Shown: in pieces, positions 43,701 to 58,700 of the stretch
Position numbering within the stretch: position 1 is the stretch's first letter
How the letters are laid out: each line of letters opens with the position of its first letter
The notes under the pieces: model-generated
Seen by the model: the letters and a program-made list of their open reading frames with translations, nothing else
Databases searched by the model: none
Told to the model about the DNA's origin: nothing
Program-made: the position numbers and the translations under genes
DNA from: Strigops habroptila
Taxonomy: Eukaryota > Chordata > Aves > Psittaciformes > Psittacidae
DNA length: 64,000 nucleotides
Assembly (NCBI RefSeq): GCF_004027225.2
Contig: NC_044290.2
Coordinates: 5,720,906-5,784,905 of the forward strand
Direction of reading: 5' to 3'

Positions 43701-46700
43701 GCTGTGATTGCCAGCACTGGGACTCAGGGATTTGCATCTCTAGGACCTCTCTTTCAGACCAGAGCTGTAGGTATAGCAGAACATTAAATAAACTCAAATA
43801 ATTCGAACCTAAAATAAACATACAATGTAGAATGTGCTCAGCAGCACATCACTACTGTTATAAGTCTAAAGGAACAGAGGGAATACAACAAACTACTCCA
43901 AAAGCAGTGCCAAGCTTAGCCATACTCAGAGCCAGCCCCTATTCCTGCACTCCAACCACTACCTCTAGCCTTCATCTAGTTCTTTATTAACACCCTCCTG
44001 AGGCCTCGAAATCAAAGCTGCTGTTTGATGTGCTTTTTCTTCTGCAGCTTTATGCCCAGTGCTCTCTGTGTGTATGGATTTTCTAGGAAAAAAGAAAGAA
44101 AACCAAGAAACAAACCAAACCCAAACCCGCTCTCTGCAGGTTCCTGTGTAAACAGCTTATCTAATGGCTGGTGCACCCAGATCTGCAGCACTGCAAGGGG
44201 TTAGAGGAGGCAGGAAACAACCACTTCTGCCAAAAAGAGAGGAGTTTCCTGGGCACTGAGTGCTTGGGCAGGCTGGGCTGTAACTGGTCCTCACTGCCTC
44301 TCTAAACTGTGCCCAGAGGTACCTGAAACACCTAATGGTGCTTGGAACTTACACTGTAAGGTGTACAGGTATTGGCCAGCTGAGCACTCAGCCCATCTCT
44401 TAGCTAAAATAGTAGCTCTCAGAGTTAAAATACATCCTTTCTGGTCCCTGCAATCAAAAGCTCTGCAAAGCAGAAGGTGTTAACAGCAACTGCCAGAGGA
44501 AAATCATCCTGGGAAGTGATTTCCAAGTTATAAAAGGGCAGTGAGGGTTGTGAGCAGAGATCAGAGTCTTCTAGCACACTGATAATGCTTATTTAATAGA
44601 AGGCAGCAGTATTTTGGATGCTTGCTTTAGTGTGTCTTATGAATACAAACTGAAAGGAGCAGTTGTTAGCCCGATTCTGTAGCTAGGAAACAGCATCACT
44701 AAAATGAAGTTAACACCTGGCTTCCCACAAGGTTGTTAACATCAAAATGTCCTTCTAGATTTCGGGGCTGTATTCCCTTCCCTTCACCCATGTCCACAGC
44801 CAGATGAGCCAGAGCAAACGGCTGGGGAAGGACAGGACAGACCCAGGCTCTGTGCCACTTACTCTCTGGGGTGCAGTCTGTGAAGAGGGGCACCAGCAAA
44901 GGCACATTGTCTATGTTCTGCAGGTGAGGTCTCACCTGGTGGATCCCCCGGGGGAGTTTGGCCTGGAAAAGAGAAAGAAGAGACTAAGCAGGGGAGTGTG
45001 TGTGTGAGGAGAGGCATTGCAGAGGGAACTGCAAGTGCAAGATCAGATGCACACTGCTGTCCCTGCAGGCAGGAGCTGGCTTTCCCAAGCCACTGTACAA
45101 AGTCCATGCTGACATGCCAAACTGTGCTTGCCATCAAGGTTTGTAGGACCAGCATGGTAAAACCTGTGGTCAAGGAGTTCTAAGGACTTGTTACCTGTGT
45201 GGAGAAACTAGTCAGAGACTATGTGCTGCCTCCCAGCAACTAGCTCTATATCATGTCTGAGCTCTGTATGAGACAGGAAGAGCTTGTCCCACACTGGCTA
45301 CTGGGCAGCACAAGCCATGGCTCACAGCTGGAGGAAGGACAGTTTCTTCTGTCTGCATAGAACGTGGGGATGTTCCCATTCCCTGCCCAGCACATGGGAA
45401 GGGGACACAGATGGACTGAGATGTGGCTTTCAAAGCTGTGTGATCATCTCCATTCCTAAACTCCCAAAAAAACCTCTGTTCAGTAAAAGTGATTAACTGA
45501 GGGAACCTCGAACTTCCCAGGCTCTAGATAGCAAGCTGGAAGAGGGTGGGAGGGAGATCAGGAGTCCCAATGCAAACCAGTTAAGCTGCTTTGAAGAGGA
45601 ATTCGCTCTAGAAGCAATGAGGTGATGCTGCTGGCCATGACAACAGTGCAAGGTGTGTAGGGAAAAGGGACCTCACCCTGTTGCAGTCCTCCAGGAAGCT
45701 GGGGATATCACTGTCTGTTGGCTGGAAGCTGATGAGATCCGAGTGCCCTTCCTCTTCCATCAGCAGAAGCCCCTCCACATCATCTCGAGAAACTGGAGCA
45801 GAAAGAAGCAGCATAAACAATCAGCACAATCCTGCCTCTGCCACCCCTGTGCCACCCACATGGTGTATTCACGTGGCACTGCAGAAGATAGGAAATGTGA
45901 GGTCTGATTTTCTAGGTTAGCAACACTTAGATCCCACTCAGTCATCTAAAATGCAGTATTTTTAGATGACTAATCTGCTCAGAGGTAGATATGTGAGCCC
46001 AGGCTCTGCTCTTTGGAGACATGGCAGTTTCTCTCTTCTGCTCTCTTTCTTCTGGGGGAAGAAGAGAGTAAAGAAATCCCACCTGAGGTGAGAAGAAAGC
46101 AAAATGCACAGGCAAGAGACCCTCAGTGGCTTGAGCAGGGCCCCAGCAAGAACCAAAAGCATTAATGAGCAGTTGTAAAATCCTGGCAGGAGGATGCCTG
46201 CTTCCCACAGCTGTGGTGCTGACTGGGTACACAGGCTATAAATGTAAGGCACTCTCTCACACACACACACCTCAGGCCCATCCAGGTTTGTGCTCAAAGC
46301 TCTGAAGGATCAGGTAGCTGGTGAGGACACAGGAACCTATCAATGGGTTTAAAAGAACCATCCAGGAAACATTGAAAGTGGCTTAGGCATGGTTCTCTCA
46401 CCCTGATGGAGGTCATCGTGCAGAGAGCCAGCATGGCTGGGGCTAGAGGGAGGGATGTCTGAGCCAGGCACATCACCATTGGGTGTTAAAGAGATGTGGC
46501 AATTCCAGCCAGTCTCAAGACCCATCTTCTCAGCAAACACCTGTAGATGAGCAGAGAGAAGATTTTAGTGTCACTGTCCAGGCCAGAGCGTTGCAGACTG
46601 GACCCATTAGGTGAATCAGATTAACCTTAGATTGCCCTGGAGCTGGACTCTCCAGTCTGCCAGCCAGGGGACATGCAAGTTCAGGTTCAGCAGAGCTTAC

Positions 46701-49700
46701 CTTGCTTTTGAGCTCATCTTCCAGGGAGAAGTAGACAAAACGGATGCAGGCATTGACCAATCCATCAATGAGGCGGACAATGTCAAGCCGGGCCTGATAC
46801 TGAGACGAGACCATTCCCATGAAGATCTGTCCGCTCAGAGCCTGGATACAGTCTTCCTTCTCCATCACTTCCCCAATCCCTTCTTCAGGCATGCAAACAA
46901 CACGCAAGCACATTGAGACACGAGGGACCACGTGTGCATCAAAGCACAAATGGTGGGAGAGGCCACCCAGATAACACCCAAAGACACAGTACCCAGAAAC
47001 ATGCAGATACACACACACAGGAGGAAAGATGAAGAGACATCCATTTGTCCCAGCATACCCAGTCACAGAAGTGGTATCAGGACATCCCCACATGTGTGAC
47101 CAAGAACACAAGCACGAAACAGTGAGCATGGAAGGGAAAAAGACAAAACAGAAGACAAGGATCAGTCACAAAGAACTGGGGCAGAAAGGTAAAGGATGTG
47201 TGCTGCATGATGTTCACATGTGCATTTTAAACACATCATTCTGTGCTTAAACAACATGGGGAGCCGAGCTGAGGCAGACTGGCATCGAGTACGTGGGGCT
47301 GATACAAAAGAACTGGAGCATATTCCCTCCAGTGACATTGTAGGTGTTCCCAAAGAGCCTGCAAAGGCCCTTTGACAGGGTTCCTTCACCATTCCCAGCT
47401 CAGCTCGTGGTGAATGGGAGCTGGATGCAGCAGGAGGAAAATAATACAACGCTTCACACAGTTGCAAAGCTTGCCACAGGTGGGACTGCAGAGTGTGCTG
47501 AAAACACTCAGTCACAACTGCCTCCCAGCAGCTGGGAATCCCATAATCCACATGTTACAGAATGGGAGACCAAGGCAGAAAGAGATTAGGACTGGTTTTC
47601 CAAAAGAGCCTCTTGGAGTCACCTAATGGTATGTGCTTATTCTCAGCTTCGTTACTGTTCTGAGGAGATGGACAATTCATCTGGTGGCAATCGGTTCCTC
47701 CAGCACAGCAACAAAATCAAGGGAGAATAGTCACATACCACCACGCGTGTAATTCCTTTGAAAAACCCAACATATGTGATTTCCATAGAATTAGACAAAT
47801 AACAAACCACGTATTGAAATACCAGGAATCTTGTCTGTGAGTCGCCTGCTTTAAGAAATAGGCTTCCCTCACGTAGAATTTCTCTGCAAGCATCAGGAAC
47901 TGACTTAGAAACATACCTACCAGCTGCTACATCCTTACTCCCTCTGGAAATGCAGCTACTTCAGAAACCCTTAGCTCTCAATTTCCATCTGCTGCTCTGA
48001 ATAACAATGTTCTTACAGCTCTAGACTGATGAGAGAGCAAGCACCTGGCCCAGCAGCAGAACTTACTATAGACAGCACAGAGGACACGTACCATCTGAGC
48101 TCCAGCTATTCCTCCGACTGCTCTGCTTGATGGGGGTTGTCCCAGGGAGATCACAGCACGTGAAGATAGCATTCTGCCCAGGGACCTGCACCAGTTCTAT
48201 GCACTTGCCATTGAGCTGGGAGGACAAGGCACAATGCATTGGCTTGTATGCAAAGGCAGAACAGTATCCTGAGAGGCAGGCTCGCTGGTAGAAATCCAAC
48301 ACCTTCTTCCTATGGGGAAGAGAGAAAAAACAGGCAAAGTTAAGCAGAAATATGCCTCTTTTCTGACAATGGACACTGCAGTTCAATTATTCCATGAGGA
48401 GTGATGAGAGGCTCTAAAAAAGCCTTTCCTTACAGTTTCTTCATTTTCGAAGCTACAGGCACTAGAAACAACAAACTAGGACAAGAAGAACACATATTCC
48501 AGCAGGAGCAGTGGTGAAGGTTTCTGTTTGCTCATCAGACAGATTGATGAGTATGAACACAGTGCTCTTTGAATACACTTATTAATGTAATACGCTCTAT
48601 ATGGTTGCCAGATGACTCCAAGGAAGTTCACTGCATGACAGCAGAAGCTTAATCCATCAGAAAGAACTTATCTGTAAGGAGATAAACACCCAGGGAGGAA
48701 CTGACAACTCTGACAACAGTATCTATTGCAGAGATAGTTACAGCAACAGACTTTTCTCCCAACCCCTTTCAGATTTGGGTCCCAGGAGCTGCATGGAAAG
48801 CCTCCATTTAGGCAATATTCAGTCACTGGAATAGTGTAAAGTTCCTTCTCTAAGTTGAAATCACAAAGGAAACAAATCAGACTACATATAGGATTCTTCA
48901 TTGGCTTCGAAGATGATATTCCAAAAAGAACCAGTGGGAGTTTTCTTACACCTAAGGATAAGCAGCCTTAGAAGAAGAATAATGTGCTGCTGGTCAATGA
49001 AACTAAACATCACTGTTCTGCTCTGCTGGTGGGAACAGACATTTAGCCTGTAGATGAGAATACAACAGACACTGTCAGATGGTGCAGCAGGACTAACAGG
49101 GTGTGATGCATGGTGGTGGACTGGTTTGAAGCTGGCAGCAGCAGGTAGAATTGATCACTCTGCATTTCGTGTAAGACAAGGCATTTGTCTTGAACAACAA
49201 CAAAAATTATCTGCCACCAGCACAGGACCTGATTATAATTCATGGTCCTACTACATAATAGTCCACTTAGAAGAGGCTAATGTGTTAACAGATATGTAAG
49301 TCTCTTCATCTTACAGGCCAACAGATTGCTTGTTGCTGTCTCATCTCTTATGCTGCTATAATTTCAACAATTCATTACAAGCAGAGATGGCTCCTGTTCA
49401 TCACCTGCTTGAAGCTTCTATTAGATAGCTTAAGGAACACCAGGAAAGGGAATTTTAACAAAGGGTGATCTGCAATTGCAGCCGGTGACACAGGGCCCAC
49501 CTGTCAGAGCCAGAGAGCGGGTAGATGTCGGTACCATCCCAAAAGTCTGTGCAGGCCTCGAGGATGAGGTCAGCTGTCCCATGGGAAAACATCTGCTCCG
49601 TGCCTGAAGTGTAGGAGAACAACGAGTCAGCATCACACATACAGGCTCCCAGTTAAGGGATATCATTCCAGCTGCTCCCTTCTTTGTTAGAAGCAAGTAT

Positions 49701-52700
49701 TCAAACTGCCTTGATGCACCCCAAATAGCCCCTTTCCTCTGTTATAAGTCTTCAGTACCCATTGAGAAATTATTCCAGACTGGATGATATGTGTTCAGCT
49801 GCTATTTGTCTAACTGTGAGTTCAGACAAGGCTGTGATAAAATGTGAGCCACGCAGTCAGTTCCTATTTGCCCTGTTGTAACGGTTCTGCTCCTACAACA
49901 AATGGGATAATATCTTGCTCCTGTATCCACAGAACAGAAGAAAACTTATTCCTGTGTGCCTCTTCCCATGAGACTACAAGCAGCATTGATGAGCCTGTGA
50001 GGATCAAAGTCTGCCTCCACTGGGAAGTGCATTCAGTTTCAGGCCAGGCGTGGATCTAAAAGGTAAGAGCTATTCTTGAGTACCTTCCATCCAAGCAGCA
50101 TAAGCTAATTCTACAGTGTGACCCATGAGACAGCAGCTTGTTTCACAAAGGGTCCTGAAAACGTGTTAAGTCAGAAGTTCAGCATAACAGACTCTAGAGA
50201 AGTAACTCCTGTTGTGATCAGAGAAGAACTGAGAATCAAGACACCACAGCTTGCCCTGGTTTCTTCTTCCACTACTTTAACACAGACTTAAAATCTTCTG
50301 TTCCCTCTTGTAGACAGGGGTGTTCAAAAGAGCTTCTCAAAGGTGTGTGATAGCACTTGTCTGATGCAGGTCCCAGGCACGGGACACAAGGTAAAGGATG
50401 CTGCCTCCCCCTCCATACTTCCTGCTGCCTTTCCCTTGCACTGATACATTAACATTGCACACACGTCGACTTCCCTGTGGAGGTTCCCTCCTCCAGCTGC
50501 TCCGTGACTTTGCCCCCAACAGCTCCAAAGCTGATCTAATGGCAAAACCTCACTGCCAAGAAAAATGAGCCCAAAGGCTCCTTGCAGGCACTGCTGCTGA
50601 GTGCAAATGCTCCCACGAGCTGGTGAAACCAAGAGCCAGGAATATCCACTGGCACAAAGCAGGCAGGAACCTTCAGGAACACAGCAGGATTTTCCAAAAC
50701 AGAGCAGCTCTCTGCTATAAATAGCTATCACAGGCCAAGTTTATCAGCATAACAAACCTCCAGCTAATAGGAGCTGTGTGTGAAAGGAGGAGCCTGTGTC
50801 AGGGACACAAAGGAGAACTTGTGCTGAACTCTGGTTAATTTTATTGTATGAACACCTAATCCTTCCCACCTCGCTCCTAGAGCCAGATAGTCCTTGCTAG
50901 GAAAGAAGGAACAAGAGATGTTTATTGATTGATGCAAAAACTATGCCCTGGACACAGAGCAAGAGCATGCAGATGATCACAGCCATAGCTACGTTCATGC
51001 CTGACAGCAACTGCAACCCATTTCCCATTCAGCAGCATCAGTATCCTGCACAAGAGTCCTAAGGGGTAAATGGCAGTGACAGCAGGCACTGCAAACTGGA
51101 AGGAGTTCATTCAGCTTTCATTGCCAGTAAAATGAGCTCAGCCTCTTCCCTTCTCAAATCATGAAGTTGCAGGCCAGGATTTCTCTGGCACGAGGGAGAA
51201 AACTAATGAATAGGACAGGGAGTATGACAGCCATTCATGAGTGCTGGGACTCATTAGGAAGAACCAAGCTGCTCCAGCTGAGCCAGTGACACAGAGCAAA
51301 AGGAATGGAAGAGTGCAGCTACAGCAAAGGCAGGCAGAGATGGTATCAAGGCATTTTACTCCACCGAAGATGACGGTGAGCCCCTCGTTTCCATGTGGTT
51401 ACTATGGATTGGGGATGAACGCTGCCAGATGACGAGACACGTATTTCCATGGAGCAGCAAGGGAGCATACAGATAAGCTGCCTCCTATTTCTGTTACAGC
51501 TGTAGGATTTATGATGTATCTCCCTTTGACTTCAGCACGTCCTGGGAGTGGGTGGATTCAAAGATTGATTCACAAATAATGGCTCAAGAGAGGTTAGTTG
51601 TGATCATCTGCTCCGGCTCTGCACGAACAGAGTCATTTGATTGCAGCCAGTACCATCTGCACAAGCCATTCTTTCTGCTTGTACACGTAAGAGTTTCAAG
51701 GGACAAGAGGTGTTCCCATGGTTAACTAACCCCACTGGCAACATTCCTCTCAGAATCTGCTCTAGACAGTGTAATCCAGGTCACACACACGTTTGTCTAA
51801 GCTCCAGCCTCTAAAACTAAACCATTTGAAAAGGAGGATAAGGAGTTGAAATGAGGCAACATTAAACATTAAAGGGGTTTTGCTACGGTGAGAATCTCAG
51901 CATCAGAAAAATTCTTGCTCACAAAGGCAGGAGAGCAGCAAGCAGGAGAAATGAAAAAGCTCCTCCCCGGGTTAAGATAAAAATTTAAGAGGAATTGGGC
52001 AAGAGAAGCCACTTTACCTGGGAAACCTCTGGCCAGCAGAATAATAATGGTTTAGATTCAATATCAAATGTCTGTCAACTCCCGAGAGCCAACTTCAGTC
52101 CATTTTAAGGTATTATGAAGAGACCAAGACAGGCAAGCTGCTAAATCTTGCTGAGGTGCTTTAAGACCTCATGGTACCCAGCTATAATTCCTTTCCCTCC
52201 TAGCCCATTCCTATTAGACTAGGAAGGATTAAGAGTGGAGAAGTCAGCGTGGCTTCAGGTGTTGTATGCATGGTCACCATGAGTTTGTATGGGATTTCTG
52301 TGAGTTCTTACTAATATGCAATATAGAACTGGACTGTGCAATGGACAACTCACAAAGATAATGACTTTTGACTTGGGTTATCAGAAGGATGAGCATCACT
52401 AGCTAAAACCCTGAGTAACATTCAGCCCTGTGCAGTATCAGTCTCTCTATCATAATGAAGTCTATTCCAAACCAAATAAACCCCCTACCTGGCTCTGCAG
52501 TGCCATTTGATTGCAGAAAACAGGTTTACTGAGTGCTAAGATAATCCTAAAAAGTTATTTATGATCCTGGAGTAAGCCAGAGGTGGGAAGAATTCCCCCC
52601 CTCAGTATGCCATAGCACTGATCACTAAGGGTTGGTGAGCACGTCTGTACTGAGCATGGGCAGAGCAAGGCTGTCACCCCACAGTGACCCCAGACTATTC

Positions 52701-55700
52701 CAGTCTGGCATTTCCTAGGCTCTCTGCAGGGAAAGTTCCTCCTGTACCAAGCAGATACCCAAAGGAAGGGGCAGCCTTACTGGTAGTGGTGTCCTTCACG
52801 AAAAGGTTAATCATGTGGCTCAGGGGTGGTCTCCTCTTGGTGATGGACGAAAGCTTCCCCAGGATTGTTTCCTTGACCATCTCATCACTTGGCAAGCGGT
52901 ACAAGGCCAAATAGTTCTCCTGCTTGAAAAGGTCTTTAGCACCCGGTGTGAAACCTGAAACGTGAACACAACAAGGATTAAAAATAGGCTCAAAGCAAAG
53001 GAAAGGTCCTTCCTCCTGCTTCTGTGCCACCTGCTCTGCCCTTGCTCATTCTGACACCTCCCCAGCAATAGGTAGGCGAGCTGTGCTCACTGTGCAGCTA
53101 CATCAAGCTGGCTCAAGCTCTCCGATGCAAATCATTCAGAAGGACTTGATGTTATTAATAATTACAGCTTTCCTGCTTCTGGTTCACTGGAGAGAGGATC
53201 TGTGACACTGAAGAACAAGCACAGCAGTGAGCTCATCCAGAGCTTCCAGATTTTCATCCTAGTGTTACAGCTAACTTCTTCATGTCCCCTGTGCCTTTGT
53301 TTTCCCATCTATAAACAAGCTGAGGTACCTCACATCATTTATACCCAAACTCCTGGTAAAGCATCACTGTAAAGGCAGGGCAGCTGTCTGTCCATTAGCA
53401 GGTATTCTTTGTCTCCTGTTGAGGTTGGCAGACTCAAGCAGAAGAATTCCAAGCCTAGCCAGGGCTGGCTGGGAATATCCTTGATGACATTTGTTCCTTT
53501 GATGGTGTCGGCAATGTCAGAACTTGCCAAAAGCAATCTCTTTAAAAGACTCTTCTGGCAACTGAACAACAGAGTCAGGTCTGTAATTTCACCTTCTCAG
53601 CAACCAGGACCAGGGAAGTATTTTTCTTGTGCTCTCTAAGGATTAAGTGCCTATTGACAGCTCTGATTTCTCCGTGCCTGCTCATCCAATTTCTCCTTAC
53701 CTATTAGCCTGGCAAGCTCACAGAGGCCCCAAGGCACGTGGACAGGCAGCACAGCATTGTGAGTTTCCTGGAGGGCAATGTTGCAGAGGTGGTCAGAGAA
53801 GCGGCACAGACGCTCCGTCACACTGGCATTGCAGAGGTTGAGCAGCACATTGAGGCCCAGAGGTTTGAGGGAATTCAAGTGCATGTGCCAGTTGGAGTCA
53901 TCAAACTGGATGCAGGAGGGGTTCTGCTGGTCTTGGGACAGGCTAAGCATCTCAAGGTGGTAGTCACACACAAAGTCTTCAGCCTCACAAGTCATCACCT
54001 CACTGTCACCAACAACCTGCTCCAAGAGACAGGAAAATTCCAGTTGGTTACAATGACTACAGCTGGAGCCTAGAATCCCACAGGCAATTCCCAACTGAAT
54101 TCCCAAAAGGGAATGCTCTATAGGTTTAAGTCTGTCTTATAGCAATACAACAGACCACTTGTGTGCCCCACCAGTATGTCTTACCTGTGTATGTTCCTCT
54201 TCTCCACCCTCTGTGTCCTTGCTAAAACTCACATTGGACCCAGAGGGATGCTTGCTTCTGCTTGGCTTTCGGTGGGTATGGGCATCAGGAGCCTTTGGAG
54301 GGTCACCAGACCAGTTGTTCCTCTCTTGCTCGTTGGCCATGTGGACTGTGTCTGCCAGGGGACCAGAGAGCAGAGCATCTCTTTCATGGGGCTGCAAGAG
54401 ACCAACCAAATGAACAGTGGTGATTCAGTGGCTGAACATGAGCCACTACTGATTCACCTGCTGCTTTAGGACTGCTGTAGAAGAGGATCTCATCCTCGCC
54501 GCTTCTTTATCCTTTATCTTTATCCTTTAAGCAAAGAATTAGAGGATTTCTCTACAAGCAAAGGGCCCCTATATAATCGTGCATGTCAGTCAAACTATGA
54601 TCAGAGCCAAAATACTGCATTATGGATTATATATGACTCACCTCATCTTCCATCTCAGGATGGCAGAAGGACCGTGTAGAGAGCTCATCAGTCAGATCTT
54701 CATGGCTATCATGAGGTGGTTCCACTTTCCCACTGAAGAATAGAACAGTCTCTGGGCTGGGGTTTGGCCAGGAAAGAATTCCCTGCTTGTCTACACAGCA
54801 GAGCACCTAGAACATCCCACAACACCCCCAAGAAAGCAAAATCTCAGTGAAAACATGCCTCTCTGCTCATGCACAGTTGTAAATATCACAAGTTTAATAC
54901 ACACATGGGAGAATAGAGTCCCTCCTGTGCCAACCTTCTCTAAGAAACTGCACTCAAAAACGCTCCAAGAATTCCTTGCTCTAGCAGGATTGAGGTTAAC
55001 ACATATTTTATCTCAGGATATTGCAAAACTAGGCATGAAGACCACAGAAGGAAGCAACGACTCAGCCTGTTTCACCAGTTAGTACCTTATGAGGACCTAC
55101 CCAGCTGGTTCTCGATCAGAAGTCAAGAGGGTTATGGGACCAGAACCAGAGCTGGAAAATACAGACATCCTGTTAGATGCTGTAGAGTATCTCTAACCAT
55201 TGTTTTAGCCTGTAAATGTGCTGCCTGGACAAGACAAGACAGTTATCAACTCTTCTACAAAGACAGATGCCTGAAGGGTTTCTAATTCCAGCACAGTGAA
55301 CTGACTGCTAACAGCCTATGCTCAGGGCAGGATGATGTGAGCGATGCAAACGAAGCATTCATGTAGTGCTCCCCCTTCTAATAACCCAGCAATACTCACA
55401 GTGACAGATCCCAGGCTATGGAGCAAGCTGGAAGTGAAGCTCAGAGTTGGGGATTTGCCTTTTAAAACACAGAGGAAGTGGCTCCAGATACAGCGTATCA
55501 TTTCCTGCCGAGGGAAGCAGAGGACACCAGCCAGTGAAAGGCTCATTCAGTGCAAGATGAGGGGAGAGAAGGGAAAAAGGGAGTATGACATTACCTGCTT
55601 GCAGGTTCAACACAGTGATACACTGTGAGATAAACATCAGTCTCTGTGGGAACCCGTTAACTGATATGGTGCTGATGTTCTCAAGGGAAAGGCATTTCTC

Positions 55701-58700
55701 CCCCCTTCCAGAGGATGCTAACAGACACTGATTGAATTGAGAATTCACTGAAACTACCTTTGTCTACCCAAAAACACAGGAAGGAATTCTGAACTGATTT
55801 TATTAGAGGTGAATCAGTTGTTACCTCTTAGTATGTTTTCTTAAAGCAACTCTCATCCACTCGGGTTATGGAGTTTGAGGCCTTAAGCTTATGATCACCA
55901 GAATGAGTGAATGGGGGTACATGGAGTCACTGTGCTGAGGTGACTTGCCCAAGGTTACTTACAGAGGCAGTGGCAGTGCTGGAAACAAAGTAAAGGTGCC
56001 CTGACTACTCCATCATTACACAGGAATTGTAATCAACATGCTAATAAACTGAAAGGGCTATCTTGCAAAATGAAAATGTCAAGTTGGCACCTTCATCTTC
56101 CACACAAACTCTTGCAGAAGGTGTCTGGATGGTGGCAATCGATCCAAGCACCAGAGCTGTGTGTTTTAACCTGTGCACTCCTAAAGCCAGCAAAGCCAGG
56201 TTTGCATTGCAGTGTTCTTTTACTGCTTTTTTAGCCGTTGTTCTGGAATGCTGCCACTGCAGAGCACTTCCCTCAAAGCTCTTTAGATCAAGTTCCTTAA
56301 ATCCTAAGTGTTCATACAGCCATAAGCTCAAATGCGAAACAATCAGGTAGGAAAAAAGCTCTTATTTAAAGCAGTTTCTCATAAGCAGTAATGTTGCATA
56401 GGTACAAAAGGGAAGAGCTTTTCCAGTGAGGAACTTCAGCTCAAATCACTCCCATTGAACACCTGAAAAACATCTCAACTAAATGAACTGTCACAGAGGG
56501 AAAACAAACTATTGAGCAGAGGAAGCATGTGTGTGTGCATCCATTGCATGCCTCTGTGTGGCTGGGAGCAAGGAGATAGGAATTGATTCTTGTAATACCT
56601 AGGGATTTTAATAACTCCTGGAGTCCATCTGCTTCCTTATGGCAAGGGGAATCTTAATGCCAGATTAGACTGAAGAGTGTCTTTCCTCTACCCTCCTGTT
56701 TAATCTGGATGATTCAATTTATAGAGTGGCCAGATGCAGTTCCTCCCCCAGAAAAAGGTCCTCTGAGTGCTTATTTGCCCCAGCTTTGGAGGCACAAGTA
56801 ATGTGCTTAAGCTTGTTAAGGAGCCTGTGAAAGAGCATCAGGCTTTTAAAAAGCCTGAACAGCCCATGGACCCCTCTTTGCATTTGGTTTTGGCGCTGAC
56901 CACCATCCCCCCTGTTCTTCAGTTTTGGCTTGAGAAAGGAGGTTTTTCTGGCACAAGGAATATGCTTCTTCCTGACACACACCATAAAAAGTTCATTTTA
57001 CTCCTGGAACAGGAGGATTTGAAAGAGATACTCTCTTCAGGACAGAAAAAAGTTGATTTCAAACCATTTGCAATATAGAGAAAAGCACAACTGTATCAAA
57101 GTCACCTCAATCTCTGGTCATCAGAGCAGCATTTACATAAGAAGGTGCAAGAGAAAGACATGCAACCAGTAAGTTAAAGCAGCAAATGAGTGACAATGAA
57201 CAAGTGGCACAAGTGAAAAGGGTTTAGGAACAAACAGGAGATCAGGGGGGAAGGGAAAGGATATCATGAAGTTGTGCAGTGAAGATAGAAGAAAACAATT
57301 CATAATAATAGTACCTGAGAAGATACCATCTCTGTGTAGCTGCTGAGAGTGTCCTCTGAAAACTTAGCAAGCTGCAGCAAGAGAAGAGACCAGTTACTAT
57401 AATTGTGCTCAGAAATGTGTCCTGAGGAACATCCTTCCCTCAATACTGTGCCTCCAGAGAGGAGAAAGCAGGAGTCCTGCTCACTGGGAATACCAAGGCA
57501 GAGCAATAATTCATCCAAGCAATTAAGTCCTTAATGGACTATGTCTTTATCTACTTGTGGGGCACAAAGTGCTTGGTGCTGTACATCACAGAAGACACAC
57601 AGTCATTACCTAAATGTCTACAGAGAAAATAACAGCAATTAGACCCAGAGGAGGCTGTTTCTGGATGGTTATTCTTAGGCAGAAAGAGCCAGGACAGACT
57701 GATCTGGTTTTAAGCTATATGGGTCAGTTAAAAGAGGGGAGCTGGGAAAGTGGGTGTAAAAGCAGGTGCCTGGAATACACTGGACACAGAGGAATGAGGT
57801 GATACGAATGGGATGTGGGTAGGAAATGACATTATGCAGGGCACTACCATGGAATTATCTTGGGATTACACTGGGAAATTTACTAACTCAAAATCTGCAG
57901 CCAGCACAAAGGAATTCCACAGTAGATGTCATTTAAACTGAAGTATATTCACAAGCATCAGTGCATATGGCAATTACATTTGTATGTAACTAAAACACCC
58001 CCCCAATAATAAGGCATCTACGTGGCACTTTAAAAATGACCTGTTACCAAGACAAATTCATCAGGAATAATTTAAGCTGAGAGCTAAGAAGGAGAATTAG
58101 GAACTGTTTGACAATATCTTATCGCTATTTTAATAATTTAATCATTTTATTAATATTTAAATAATCCCATAGGAAAAATCAGAAAGCCCAGTTTGAGTGG
58201 AAGTGAAAACAAAAGTAAAAGTTAACATAAAAGTAAGATAAAGCATACCAATATGTAATTAAAACCAGTGTGCTGCATGTTGAAGACAGACATTGCAAAT
58301 GACATTGCAGGCAAGGCAGATGCGTTAAATATTGCTATTCCTTATCCAGTGATACAATCATACCACATGATAACCATGAAATATTTTCCATTCTACCATT
58401 AGCTACTGACAGTAACTATGTTTAAATTAGCAGGTCTGGACAGCTTTCTGTTCCTGCTGATTTAGCACCAGGCTCGAAGCATGGATTAAGTCCCAGTGCA
58501 ATAGAAAGCTAAAGTGGTGCCAACGCCTAAAAAGGTTAAGGAGAACAAACCAGGTTAGTGCAGGACCCAGACAGACTTTGATTTCAGACAGAATAACAGA
58601 GCAGCTAATATGAGACTCAATTAAAAGAAGTGGAATAATAGAACCAGAGCCAAACACCACAAGTATGTGAGTAATAAATCTCATGGAACTATTGTGAGAT

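Noticed and set aside
46259-46271. (CA)n microsatellite.
   Set aside because: Only about six or seven units, ordinary for an intron. Mentioned in the intron entry only.
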